NCBI GenBank assembly: GCA_016705475.1 | Contig: JADIYD010000012.1 | Coordinates: 62,001 to 126,000, forward strand | Direction: 5' to 3' | DNA from: Betaproteobacteria bacterium | Lineage (GTDB): Bacteria; Pseudomonadota; Gammaproteobacteria; Burkholderiales; Rhodocyclaceae | Length of the DNA stretch: 64,000 nucleotides | Part shown: in pieces, positions 9,458 through 20,348 of the stretch | How positions within the stretch are numbered: the first letter of the stretch is position 1 | Layout of the letters: every line of letters starts with the position of its first letter | Program-made: the position numbers and the translations under genes | The notes under the pieces: generated by a model | The model's database searches: none | The model's input: the letters and a program-made list of their open reading frames with translations, nothing else | Told to the model about the DNA's origin: nothing

Positions 9458-10828
9458 TCAGGCGCGGCGCCAACTTGTCCCCTGCGGGCTGTCATCCAGC
9501 GCAATACCTGCCGCTTTCAGTTCGTCGCGAATGCGATCCGATTCGGCAAAGTTCTTCGCCTTCTTGGCTGCCGCACGATCAGCGATCATTTGCTCGATCG
9601 CCGCCTCATCAAGGCCGCCCGCCTGAGCCCCCCCCTGCAGGTAAGCCATTGGCTCCCGCTCGAGTAGGCCGATCACGGCCCCCAGCGCCTTGAGCAGACC
9701 GGACAGCTCGCCACTCTTCTGCCGATTGGCCTCGGCCGCGAGTTCAAAGAGCACCGAAATGGCGCCATGCGAGTCGAAATCCTCGTTCAGCGCCGCTGCG
9801 AAGCGAGCCGCAAAATCGTTTTTCCAGTCGATGTCAGCAACAACGGCCGACACGTCGCGCAGCGTGAAATAAAGACTGTCCAAGCTCCGCTTGGCATCGT
9901 CGAGATGAGCATCCGAATAATTCAGCGGGCTACGGTAATGCGCGCGCAGGATGAAGAAGCGCACGACTTCGGCATCGAATTGCTCGAGCACCGTACGGAT
10001 CGTGAAGAAATTGCCCAGCGACTTCGACATCTTCTCGTTGTCGACGCGAACAAAACCGTTGTGCATCCAGTAATTGACGTAGCTGCAGCAATTCGCACCT
10101 TCGGACTGGGCAATTTCGTTCTCATGATGCGGGAATTGCAGATCCTGACCACCGCCATGGATGTCGAAGTGGTTCCCGAGCAAGGACGAACTCATGGCCG
10201 AACATTCGATGTGCCAACCCGGACGGCCATCACCCCAGCGCGATGGCCAGGCCGGCTCACCCGGCTTGGCATGCTTCCAGAGCACGAAGTCCAGGGGATC
10301 CTGCTTGGCCGAATCAACCTCGACGCGCTCGCCGGCGCGCAGATCGTCAAGCGACTTGCCGGATAACTTCCCATAGCCATCGAATTTGCGCACCGCGTAA
10401 TTAACGTCGCCATCAGTCGCCTGATAAGCCAGCCCGTTGGCCTGCAACTTGTCGATCAGCGCCAGCATTTCGGGAACGAATTCAGTCGCCCGCGGCTCGG
10501 CGTCAGGTCGCAGGACGCCCAGCGCATCGGCATCTTCGTGCATGAAGGCGATGAAGCGGTTGGTCAGTTGCTGGATCGTCTCGCCATTCTCGATGGCGCG
10601 CTTGATGATCTTGTCGTCAATGTCGGTAATGTTGCGGACGTAGGTCACGTCGTAACCACTCGCCTTGAGCCAGCGATACACCATGTCAAAAACAACCATG
10701 ACACGGGCATGGCCAAGGTGGCAATAGTCATAGACCGTCATGCCACAGACATACATGCGAACCTTGTTCGCTTCGATCGGGGTAAAAACCTGTTTTTCGC
10801 GTTTGAGGGAGTTGTAGATCTTGAGCAT
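9458..10828 (-). CDS. cysS: Cysteinyl-tRNA synthetase
   Basis: Class I aminoacyl-tRNA synthetase of 456 residues charging tRNA-Cys. The HIGH-type motif is H37-L-G-H40, the first zinc cysteine C28 lies in YVCGMTVYD, further zinc ligands include HIECSAM, and the KMSKS loop reads KMSKSLGNF. The C-terminal anticodon-binding region ends with a DALR-like helix (FAESDRIRDELKAAGI). Full length. Divergent from the TPR gene with about 100 bases between starts. Confidence 0.97.
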   Translation of the reverse strand: MLKIYNSLKREKQVFTPIEANKVRMYVCGMTVYDYCHLGHARVMVVFDMVYRWLKASGYDVTYVRNITDIDDKIIKRAIENGETIQQLTNRFIAFMHEDADALGVLRPDAEPRATEFVPEMLALIDKLQANGLAYQATDGDVNYAVRKFDGYGKLSGKSLDDLRAGERVEVDSAKQDPLDFVLWKHAKPGEPAWPSRWGDGRPGWHIECSAMSSSLLGNHFDIHGGGQDLQFPHHENEIAQSEGANCCSYVNYWMHNGFVRVDNEKMSKSLGNFFTIRTVLEQFDAEVVRFFILRAHYRSPLNYSDAHLDDAKRSLDSLYFTLRDVSAVVADIDWKNDFAARFAAALNEDFDSHGAISVLFELAAEANRQKSGELSGLLKALGAVIGLLEREPMAYLQGGAQAGGLDEAAIEQMIADRAAAKKAKNFAESDRIRDELKAAGIALDDSPQGTSWRRA

Positions 10829-10931
10829 GCGGGGAGGAATCGGGGTTGGCCGGCTTGCTAATCCCTATGGAATCACCGGCGTTTTTGGTAGAATCGGAGG
10901 ATTGTATAACCTCGAAAAGTATAGCATAGCG

Positions 10932-12062
10932 ATGACCACTACTTCCCTGCTCCAGCCCCGTTTTAAGCAGCTCAAGACGTTGCGTGCAATGGCGATTGGC
11001 TTGGCCATCAGCTTCGCGGCACCGGCTTTCGCCGACAACCTGCCGGACGTCCAGCGCCTGATCAAGCAGGGCCAGTACCCGCAGGCTCTTGAAAAAGTTG
11101 ACGCCTACCTGAGCAGCCGCCCGAAGGATGCCCAGGGCCGTTTCCTAAAGGGCCTGATCTTTACCGAGATGAACAAACCGGCAGACGCCATCGGCGTCTT
11201 CACCAAGCTTTCCGAGGATTACCCGGAACTGCCGGAACCCTATAACAACCTGGCCGTACTCTACGCCCAGCAAAAGCAGTACGACAAGGCCCGCACGGCA
11301 CTTGAAATGGCCATAAGGACTCACCCGTCCTACGCCATCGCCTATGAAAACCTTGGCGACGTCTATGCCAAGCTGGCCAGCCAGGCCTACGACAAGGCGC
11401 TCCAACTCGACAACTCGAATTCCACCACCCAGAACAAGCTGGCCCTGATCCGCGACCTGATCACCACCTCTGGCAAGGGCAATGTCAAGCCGCAGCCGGC
11501 CACAGTGGCAGCGGCTCCGGTTGCTGCCGCCGCAGCACCGGTTGCCGCCAAGCCTGCCGCCACGGCCACCGCGCCGAGCGCCACCGTCGTCGCCTCAACA
11601 CCAGGCGCAGCCTCGGCCACCCCGGCTCCTGCTGCCAAGCCTGTCGCAGTCGCCACTGCCGCCCCGGCACCGGTTGCAGCACCGGCCCCGGCGCCGACCC
11701 CTGCACCAGTCAAGACTGCTACCGGTAGCGACGACGTCGTCAAGGCCATGAATGCCTGGGCCGATGCCTGGTCGCGCAAGGACATGCGAGCCTATCTGGG
11801 CGCCTATGCCAACGATTTCGACACCCCGAAGGGCATGAGCCGCAAGGCCTGGGAGCAGGAACGCGAGCAGCGCATCGCCGGCAAGGGCGGCAAGATCTCG
11901 GTTTCCTTCGATACGCCACAAATCACCATCAATGGTGACAAGGCTACTGCCAAGTTCCGTCAGCACTACAAGGCAACCGGTCTGAGCGGCTCGACGACCA
12001 AAACACTCGTCTTTGTTCGGGCCGGTAGCAAGTGGCTGATCAAGGAAGAAAACGCACGGTGA
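10932..12062 (+). CDS. Secreted TPR protein with Csd6-type NTF2-like C-terminal domain
   Basis: Exported protein of 376 residues: signal peptide ending AAPAFA, tetratricopeptide repeats (about 45-170), a long Ala/Pro linker (about 180-260), then an NTF2-like domain (about 265-376) resembling the domain on Csd6/Pgp2 L,D-carboxypeptidases. The frame is open upstream to 10821, but ATG 10932 directly precedes the signal peptide. The next gene overlaps it and carries the same kind of C-terminal domain, so the two probably act together on peptidoglycan. No catalytic residues were recognised; a scaffold role is inference. Confidence 0.8.
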   Translation: MTTTSLLQPRFKQLKTLRAMAIGLAISFAAPAFADNLPDVQRLIKQGQYPQALEKVDAYLSSRPKDAQGRFLKGLIFTEMNKPADAIGVFTKLSEDYPELPEPYNNLAVLYAQQKQYDKARTALEMAIRTHPSYAIAYENLGDVYAKLASQAYDKALQLDNSNSTTQNKLALIRDLITTSGKGNVKPQPATVAAAPVAAAAAPVAAKPAATATAPSATVVASTPGAASATPAPAAKPVAVATAAPAPVAAPAPAPTPAPVKTATGSDDVVKAMNAWADAWSRKDMRAYLGAYANDFDTPKGMSRKAWEQEREQRIAGKGGKISVSFDTPQITINGDKATAKFRQHYKATGLSGSTTKTLVFVRAGSKWLIKEENAR

Positions 12063-13354
12063 AATTAGGCCGTAAATTAGTTCTGTCAGGACTGGCGGTC
12101 GCCCTGGCCGCCGGTGCAGCAGCCCGGCTTAAAGATCAGCCGGCGACGTCCCCGGTTACTGTCAGCGAACTCTCGGCAATCGCCTTGGCGCGGACAACGC
12201 CCGATGCATCCAGCCAGGGCTCCACGCTACCTTTGGTCGTATCCGACTCCGCTCCGGAAGAGACGCTGACGCGTATTTTTGCGGAAATAGAAGCAAATCG
12301 GCTGAGCAATGCGCTGCAACTGACCGAGGGTTTGCTCCGCCAGCATCCCAACTATCGTCTGGCCCACCTTATCAAGGGCGACCTGCTGCTCGCCCGGGCA
12401 AAGCCGATCCAGTCGTTCGGCGCCCTGAACGGTGCACCGGCCGACAAAGTCGCTGACCTGCGCGCCGAAGCCGTTGCCCGCCTCGCCGCCTACCGCGAAA
12501 AACCGCCGGCCGATTTCGTGCCGCGCTATCTCCTGCAGATGCAGCCGGACCAGCGCTTTGCCATCGTCGTCGACACCAAGCGTTCGCGACTCTATCTATA
12601 CGAGAACGACCAGAAAAACGGCGGTCAACCGCGCTTTGTTGCTGACTATTACGTCACGCAGGGCAAGCTGGGTGCCGAAAAGCTGGTCGAGGGTGACAAG
12701 AAGACCCCCGTAGGCGTCTATCACGTCACCGCCAACCTGCCCCGCCAGAAACTGGCCGACCTTTACGGCAGTGGCGCATTCCCGCTCAATTACCCGAACG
12801 AATGGGACAAGCGTCAGGGCCGCGGCGGCAGCGGCATCTGGCTGCATGGCACCCCGTCCGACACCTTTGCCCGTCCGCCGCGCGCCTCGGATGGCTGCGT
12901 CGTACTGACCAATCAGGATCTCGACGTCGTCGCCAAAAACCTGCAGGTAGGCCTGACGCCGGTGATCATCAGCAATTCGGTCGAATGGCTCTCGCTGGAC
13001 GACTGGGCGAAAGAGCGCAGCGAACTGAACAAGTCCATTGACGCCTGGCGTGCTGACTGGGAAAGCCGCGACACCGACCGCTACCTGAAGCATTATTCGC
13101 AGCGTTTCAAGGCTGGCGACCAGGATTTCGCCGAGTTTTCCGCCCAGAAAAAGCAGGTCAATGCCGGCAAGGAATGGATCAAGCTCAAGATCGACAATCT
13201 CTCCGTGTTCCGCAACCCGGGCAAGGACGAAGTGGTCGTCGTGACTTTCGACCAGGATTACCGCAGCAACAACCTTAACAACCAGATGAAGAAACGTCAG
13301 TACTGGCTGCGCGAAGGTAGCCAGTGGAAAATCATTTACGAAGGAAGTGCCTGA
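12059..13354 (+). CDS. L,D-transpeptidase/carboxypeptidase (YkuD family) with Csd6-like C-terminal domain
   Basis: Periplasmic peptidoglycan enzyme of 431 residues. An N-terminal signal/anchor is followed by a helical region, a YkuD domain (about 165-310) with catalytic H263 in LHGT and C280 in SDGCVVL, and an NTF2-like C-terminal domain (about 325-431). This arrangement matches Helicobacter Csd6 and Campylobacter Pgp2, which trim tetrapeptides and set cell shape. GTG 12059 overlaps the upstream stop (GTGA) and follows AAGGAAG; GTG 12032 is an alternative. Cross-linking versus trimming activity cannot be told from sequence. Confidence 0.85.
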   Translation: MKLGRKLVLSGLAVALAAGAAARLKDQPATSPVTVSELSAIALARTTPDASSQGSTLPLVVSDSAPEETLTRIFAEIEANRLSNALQLTEGLLRQHPNYRLAHLIKGDLLLARAKPIQSFGALNGAPADKVADLRAEAVARLAAYREKPPADFVPRYLLQMQPDQRFAIVVDTKRSRLYLYENDQKNGGQPRFVADYYVTQGKLGAEKLVEGDKKTPVGVYHVTANLPRQKLADLYGSGAFPLNYPNEWDKRQGRGGSGIWLHGTPSDTFARPPRASDGCVVLTNQDLDVVAKNLQVGLTPVIISNSVEWLSLDDWAKERSELNKSIDAWRADWESRDTDRYLKHYSQRFKAGDQDFAEFSAQKKQVNAGKEWIKLKIDNLSVFRNPGKDEVVVVTFDQDYRSNNLNNQMKKRQYWLREGSQWKIIYEGSA

Positions 13355-13926
13355 TGTTGAAGAAAATCTCCGCGCTCGCCGCCGGCCTGCTTGTATCGCT
13401 CGCTGTTTGGGCTGCCCCGACCGTCGAAATGACGACCAACATGGGCAAGATCACGCTCGAGCTCTTCCCCGAAAAAGCGCCGAAAACGGTAGAGATGTTT
13501 CTCTACAACGCCAAGCATGGTTTCTATGAGGCCACCATTTTCCATCGCGTCATTGACGGCTTCATGATCCAGGGCGGCGGTTTCAGTCGTGCCATGGAAG
13601 AAAAGAAGACGCGGACGCCGGCCCTGCCGAACGAGTCCCCCAGCGGCGTGGCCAATGAGCGCGGCACGATCGCCATGGCCCGTACGCCCGACCCGCATTC
13701 AGCACGCGTCCAGTTCTTCATCAATTTGAAGAACAACGATGCACTCAACCACCGCAATTCTGCCGACCCGCGCGGCTGGGGCTATACCGTTTTCGGCAAG
13801 GTCACCCAGGGCATGGATGTCGTCGACAAGATCGCCAAGGTGCCGACCGGCAACGCTGGCTACTACGAAAACGTTCCGACGACTCCGGTCGTCATTCAGG
13901 ACGTCAAAATCATCTCCGACAAATAA
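13354..13926 (+). CDS. ppiA: Periplasmic peptidyl-prolyl cis-trans isomerase, cyclophilin type
   Basis: Cyclophilin of 190 residues with a signal peptide (MLKKISALAAGLLVSLAVWA), catalysing proline isomerisation in the periplasm. Cyclophilin core motifs are visible (FHRVIDGFMIQGGG; VQFFINLKNND; GYTVFGKVTQGMDVVDKI). The ATG overlaps the upstream TGA (TGATG), so translation is coupled to the L,D-transpeptidase. A cytoplasmic paralogue follows nine bases later. Confidence 0.92.
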   Translation: MLKKISALAAGLLVSLAVWAAPTVEMTTNMGKITLELFPEKAPKTVEMFLYNAKHGFYEATIFHRVIDGFMIQGGGFSRAMEEKKTRTPALPNESPSGVANERGTIAMARTPDPHSARVQFFINLKNNDALNHRNSADPRGWGYTVFGKVTQGMDVVDKIAKVPTGNAGYYENVPTTPVVIQDVKIISDK

Positions 13927-13935
13927 GGATCCCCA

Positions 13936-14433
13936 ATGTCCAAAATCAAGCTCACCACCAACCACGGCGACATCACGCTCGAACTCAACGCCGAGAAGGC
14001 CCCGAAGACCGTAGCCAACTTCGTCGCCTACGTTGAAGCCGGCCACTACAACGGCACCATCTTCCACCGCGTCATCAAGAACTTCATGATTCAGGGCGGC
14101 GGCATGGAACCGGGCATGGGCCAGAAGCCGTGCCAGGCCCCGATCGAGAACGAGGCCGCCAATGGCCTCAAGAACAAGCGCGGCACCGTCGCCATGGCCC
14201 GTACCAATGACCCGCACTCGGCCACCGCCCAGTTCTTCGTCAACACCGTCGATAACGATTTCCTCGACTTCAAGTCGCCGTCTGGCCAGGGCTGGGGCTA
14301 CTGCGTGTTCGGCGAAGTCGTCGAAGGCCTCGATGTGGTCGACAAGATCCGCGCCGTCAAGACCGGCAACAAGGGTTTCCATCAGGACGTCCCGGCTGAA
14401 GACGTGATCATCGAGAAGGCCGAGATCGTTTGA
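13936..14433 (+). CDS. ppiB: Cytoplasmic peptidyl-prolyl cis-trans isomerase B
   Basis: Cyclophilin of 165 residues without a signal peptide. Core motifs FHRVIKNFMIQGGG, TAQFFVNTVDND and GYCVFGEVVEGLDVVDKI are present. It sits between ppiA and lpxH and its stop overlaps the lpxH start; the ppiB-lpxH pairing is common in beta- and gammaproteobacteria. Confidence 0.94.
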   Translation: MSKIKLTTNHGDITLELNAEKAPKTVANFVAYVEAGHYNGTIFHRVIKNFMIQGGGMEPGMGQKPCQAPIENEAANGLKNKRGTVAMARTNDPHSATAQFFVNTVDNDFLDFKSPSGQGWGYCVFGEVVEGLDVVDKIRAVKTGNKGFHQDVPAEDVIIEKAEIV

Positions 14434-15147
14434 TCTTCTTCATCTCTGATCTGCACCTGTCGCCCCGGTCACCCGGGGCGACTCGTTTGTTCCTGAGCTT
14501 TTTGGCCGGCCGCGCCCGCCAGGCCGAGGCGCTGTATATCCTCGGCGATCTTTTCGAGGTGTGGGTCGGTGACGACATCAACGACCCCTACGCGGCGCAG
14601 ATCACCGCCGCACTGCGCGCGGCCAGCGACGCCGGGCTGAAAATCTGTTTCATGCACGGCAACCGCGACTTTGCCATCGGCGAGCAGTTCACCGCCGCCG
14701 CCGGCATGTCGCTGCTGCCGGATCCTTATTTGCTGGTCCTGCCCGAGTGGTCGTTCGTGCTCTCGCACGGCGACGCCCTGTGCCTTGACGACCACGCCTA
14801 CATGGCCTATCGGGCCAAGGTGCGCGACCCGGAATGGCAGCGGAAGATGCGCGCCAAGCCGCGTTTCCTGCGCAGCCTGCTCGGCCGCTACATCCGCTGG
14901 CGCAGCGCCCGGCGCAAGCGCGACCAAGCCTATGTTTTTGTCGACCTCAATGGCCCGGCGACCGACGATTTCCTGCGCGAACACGGCTACGCCACCTTCA
15001 TTCACGGCCACACGCACCGGCCGGAAAAGCACGACCACATCGTCGATGGCATCCATGTCGAACGCTGGGTATTGTCCGACTGGCACGAAGAGCGCGCCGA
15101 AGCGCTGCTTTGGGATGGCGAGCAGTTGAGCCGCGAAGCCATCACTT

Positions 15148-15158
<11 letters not shown>
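14430..15158 (+). CDS. lpxH: UDP-2,3-diacylglucosamine diphosphatase LpxH
   Basis: Membrane-peripheral metallophosphoesterase of 242 residues that makes lipid X in lipid A synthesis. Metal motifs are SDLHL, GDLFEVWVGDD, HGNRDF, SHGD and GHTHRP. The best start is TTG 14430, overlapping the ppiB stop (TTGA). The C-terminal codons and TGA stop fall inside a dispersed-repeat copy, so the end of the protein may have been set by that element. Confidence 0.93.
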
Positions 15159-16993
<1,835 letters not shown>

Positions 16994-17004
<11 letters not shown>

Positions 17005-17623
17005 CGTGGAACAACGCAAGCTGCTGAACGCCACGTTGGCTGCCATCGTCATCGCGGCGCTCGTCGCTTCCGGCATCGCCCCCTTCGACCGGGCGACGTG
17101 GTTCATGGAAGTGGCCCCCGTGCTGATCGCACTGCCGATCATGGTCGCGACGCGCAAAAATTATCCGCTGACGACGCTGCTCACCGTGCTGATCGCTGCC
17201 CACGCACTGGTCCTGATCGGTGGCGGTGCCTACACCTACGCCCGCGTACCGCTCGGTTTCTGGATGCAGGATGTGCTCGGCACGGTGCGCAATCCTTACG
17301 ACAAGATCGGCCATTTCATGCAGGGCTTCGTCCCGGCCATGGTGGCGCGGGAAATCCTGATCCGCGGCGCTTACGTCGTCGGGCGCCGGATGACCGGATT
17401 TGTCTGCATCTGCATCGCCATGGCGATCAGTGCCAGCTACGAACTCATCGAATGGGCCGCCGCGCTGGCCATGGGCCAGGGCGCCGACGAATTCCTCGGC
17501 ACCCAGGGCGACCAGTGGGATACACAGTCGGACATGTTCATGGCGCTGATCGGCTCGAGCACGGCCATTGCGCTGCTTTCCGGCTGGCATGACCGCCAGC
17601 TCAAACGCCTGGATTCAAAATAG
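16994..17623 (+). CDS. yjdF: YjdF-type (DUF2238) inner-membrane protein
   Basis: Integral membrane protein of 209 residues with about six hydrophobic segments. Conserved polar positions include NPYDKIGHFMQG, SASYELIEW and DTQSDM, typical of DUF2238/YjdF, whose function is unknown. It overlaps the end of recQ by 11 bases, so it is likely the last gene of that unit. The TAG stop lies inside dispersed repeat copy 3. GTG 17006 is an alternative start. Confidence 0.85.
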
Positions 17624-17649
17624 GGCTTTTTTCCCGGTCGACCGCAGAA
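17612..17649 (+). repeat. Dispersed repeat, copy 3
   Basis: Reads GATTCAAAATAGGGC, a T run and CCCGGTCGACCGCAGAA; close to consensus, and it supplies the yjdF stop codon. Confidence 0.75.
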
Positions 17650-17674
17650 GCCCCGGCCAGGTGCCCATCAGCAG

Positions 17675-18361
17675 CTACATCCCGAGCGATTTCAGAAAAT
17701 CGTCCTGCTCGCTGGCATCGCCATCCTTCGCCGGCGAGGCCGCAGCATTCACTGAATTGGCCTGCTCGATCAGGGAATCAGGATCACATTCCTCGCTCTC
17801 GAAATCGTTGAGCTTGATGAACTCGGTACGATCGATCGCCAGTTCGAGATAAAAGATGTTGTTGCGGCCGGTGAAGAACGTCACGCGACGCGCTTCCGGC
17901 TTGTCGAGATTGGTATCGACACTGAGCATGACCTGCTTGGTCAGCGCCAGCATCTTCGGCTGGTTCTGCGTGATGTGCGTCTGCAGTTCACGCGCCACCT
18001 TGCCGGTAAAATCGCCGACGATCTGGTTCATGAGCTCGCCCATGACATTCGACACCTCGTCCGAAGTATGCGAACTGGCCAGTTCATCCTTGGCCATGCC
18101 CATGCTCAGCATGTAGCTCTCGTAGAGCTCCATCGCTGCCGCAGCTGAAAAATTGGTCACCACCAGCCCCGAAAAGCCGCCATCGAACAGCACGAAACAG
18201 CCAATGTCCGGCTTCAGGCAGGTCTTGGTGATGCGCTGGACCATGCCGGAATAGTGAATCTGGCTCTGGGTGGCGATGGTCAGCACCTTGGTCACTGAAT
18301 TACACAGGCTGCGCAAGATATCTTCGGTGCCGTAGATGACGGGACTATCGTGGTGGCTCAT
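17675..18361 (-). CDS. DUF3334 family protein, CheX/CheC-like
   Basis: Soluble protein of 228 residues. The segment SDEVSNVMGELMNQIVGDF resembles the E-x2-N signature of CheX/CheC/FliY-type phosphatases, and the order DIGCFVLFDGGFSGLVV ... RVTFFTGRNNIFYLE matches what I recall of DUF3334. It lies 68 bases downstream of mshN on the same strand, so it may be read with the pilus locus and link surface motility with a phospho-signal. The phosphatase activity is inference. Confidence 0.65.
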   Translation of the reverse strand: MSHHDSPVIYGTEDILRSLCNSVTKVLTIATQSQIHYSGMVQRITKTCLKPDIGCFVLFDGGFSGLVVTNFSAAAAMELYESYMLSMGMAKDELASSHTSDEVSNVMGELMNQIVGDFTGKVARELQTHITQNQPKMLALTKQVMLSVDTNLDKPEARRVTFFTGRNNIFYLELAIDRTEFIKLNDFESEECDPDSLIEQANSVNAAASPAKDGDASEQDDFLKSLGM

Positions 18362-18429
18362 GGTTTTTTGTCTTCAGCGAGGAGAAAGGGTGAATACAGC
18401 ATGAACGCGACCTTAAGCTCACAAATTGG

Positions 18430-19503
18430 TCAGCGCAAATGCTGCTCGGCCACAGCGGACAATTCGACCGACAGGGTACCGGTGGCGATGGCGCGGCGCA
18501 TCGACTCCTTCGCCTCTGCAAGGCGCCCATCGGCCTCCTGGGCCAACCCCAGCCCCAGCCACCACCGGCCTTCGTTGGGAGCAAGGCGGGTCGCCCGCTG
18601 GTAGTGCGTTACAGCGGCGCGATTGGCGCTCTGGCGTGACTTGAGATGCCCCTGAAAGCCGGCATAGTCGGCGCTGGCTTCGGCATAAACCTGCGAACGG
18701 GCCAACGTCCGGTCAGCTGCTGCCAGATCATGCTGTTCCAGTTGCAGGCGGGCCAGCGACATCGCCCATCCGGTCTGTGCCGGCTGGTGTTCCAGTCCTT
18801 CCTGCAGAACCGTCATTGCCTCTTCTATCTTGCGCATTTCCAGCAACTGGCGGAGCAACAACTGGCGCACGGGAACATAGCCAGGGTCCTGTTTCAAGGC
18901 GGCACGCAGCCCCTCGATGGCCTCCGCGCTACGCCCGGCGGCCAGGGCGTTTTCTGCCCTTCGATACTCGGCATCGGCGCGGTCACGCGGGGTAGCCAGC
19001 ACAATGCTTTTCTCGATTTTTACCGGGCCGGCCGGTGCAGCCGGTGCCGTTGTTACGGCCGGAGCCGGGGCCATCGGCGCGTCAGGCTTCACCACAGTTG
19101 GCGGCGAAGCGGGCACGATGGGGTCGGGCACCGCCAGGATTGGCGCCGCCGGCAAAGGCAGAACAGCCAGATTCGGCGCCAGGCGCAACTCGTTTTCCGG
19201 CACGGGCTTCTCTTCAGCCGAGACAACCGGGAGCGGCGGTGGCGCCGGCACGGCAACCGGGGCAGGCGGTGCCACCGGCGTCGCGTCGGGTACCATGCCG
19301 AGCAGAGGCAGCAACTGGCCGTTGGCATGCATGAAGGCGGCAAGCAGCGCCGGTACTGCAACCAGCAGCAATGGCATCAGCCAGCGCCCGGCACCAGCGG
19401 GGGCCGCGGGCAGAGAACGGATCTCACGTTGCAGGTTTTGCCGGGCAGGATCGTCGGGGCGCTTGGCCTCGATGTTGCGCAGCATGTCGTTGATCAGGCT
19501 CAT
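18430..19503 (-). CDS. mshN: MSHA biogenesis protein MshN
   Basis: Pilus-assembly protein of 357 residues. It starts MSLINDMLRNIEAKR (family hallmark), then one membrane segment (about 43-60), a long Pro/Ala/Val-rich periplasmic spacer and C-terminal TPR-like repeats (about 205-357). ATG 19503 is one base after the mshM stop region; the frame is open further upstream but that part lies inside mshM. Last pilus gene of the locus. Confidence 0.85.
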   Translation of the reverse strand: MSLINDMLRNIEAKRPDDPARQNLQREIRSLPAAPAGAGRWLMPLLLVAVPALLAAFMHANGQLLPLLGMVPDATPVAPPAPVAVPAPPPLPVVSAEEKPVPENELRLAPNLAVLPLPAAPILAVPDPIVPASPPTVVKPDAPMAPAPAVTTAPAAPAGPVKIEKSIVLATPRDRADAEYRRAENALAAGRSAEAIEGLRAALKQDPGYVPVRQLLLRQLLEMRKIEEAMTVLQEGLEHQPAQTGWAMSLARLQLEQHDLAAADRTLARSQVYAEASADYAGFQGHLKSRQSANRAAVTHYQRATRLAPNEGRWWLGLGLAQEADGRLAEAKESMRRAIATGTLSVELSAVAEQHLR

Positions 19504-19504
19504 C

Positions 19505-20332
19505 TCACCACCATCCGGCCGAAGCCGCACCCTCGGTATCTGCTGCAGCACGGCGAACGTGACCGGGGCGAACGGCGTGCTTGCCCTCGCCAAAAACAGC
19601 GAGCAGCGACTTGTGGGCCAGTATGTTCAGCAGGCGTGGCGTGCCCCGGCTGGCCTTGTGCAGGCAGCGCACGGCGCTCGATCCGAAAACATCTTCGCCA
19701 CGATAACCGGCAACGCGCAGGCGATGCGCCAGATAATTCGCCACCTCTTCTCGCGCCAGCCCGCCGATCCGGTAATGAAAGGCGATACGTTGGAGCAACT
19801 GGCGAACCGACGGCTCGGCCAGCTTGCGGTCCAGTTCCGGCTGGCCAAAGAGGACAATCTGCAGCAGCTTGCGTTTCTCGGTTTCCAGATTGGACAGCAG
19901 GCGCAGCGATTCAAGCGTTTCGAGCGGCATGGCCTGCGCTTCGTCGATGCAGACAACAACCTGGCGATCCGCAGCAGCATGCTCGAGCAGTGCCCGGTTG
20001 ATGCTCTGCAGCAGGTGATAGTCGTCGCTCTCGGCGCTCACAGTAAGGCCAAGCTCCTCGGCCAGCGCCAGCTGCAGGGTACGGGGTGCCAAAAACGGGT
20101 TGGGCAGATAGGCGGAAACACTGCCCTCGGGCAGGGCCTGCAACAAACGACGGCAAAGCAGCGTCTTGCCGGTACCGACCTCGCCGGTGATCTTTATGAA
20201 GCCCTCGCCGCTGCCCAGCGCCACCAACAATGTATTGAGCGCCTCCTGATGGCTGCGCGTGATGACCGTGTAGCTGGTATCCGGCGTGATGCCGAAGGGC
20301 AGTTCGCTCAGGCCGAAATGGTCTAGATACAA
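19505..20332 (-). CDS. mshM: MSHA biogenesis ATPase MshM (ExeA-like AAA)
   Basis: AAA ATPase of 275 residues related to ExeA/GspA. It opens MYLDHFGLSELPFGITPD, with Walker A GEVGTGKT at 50-57 and Walker B VVVCIDEAQ. Family members help place the secretin or organise the assembly machine. Contiguous with mshN and 16 bases after mshL. Confidence 0.9.
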   Translation of the reverse strand: MYLDHFGLSELPFGITPDTSYTVITRSHQEALNTLLVALGSGEGFIKITGEVGTGKTLLCRRLLQALPEGSVSAYLPNPFLAPRTLQLALAEELGLTVSAESDDYHLLQSINRALLEHAAADRQVVVCIDEAQAMPLETLESLRLLSNLETEKRKLLQIVLFGQPELDRKLAEPSVRQLLQRIAFHYRIGGLAREEVANYLAHRLRVAGYRGEDVFGSSAVRCLHKASRGTPRLLNILAHKSLLAVFGEGKHAVRPGHVRRAAADTEGAASAGWW

Positions 20333-20348
20333 GGCTGCCCGTTACCGA

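Noticed and set aside
11480..11710. Reverse-strand ORFs opposite the Ala/Pro linker of the TPR gene
   Set aside because: Low-complexity GC-rich linkers produce long antisense frames; no start signals or family features.
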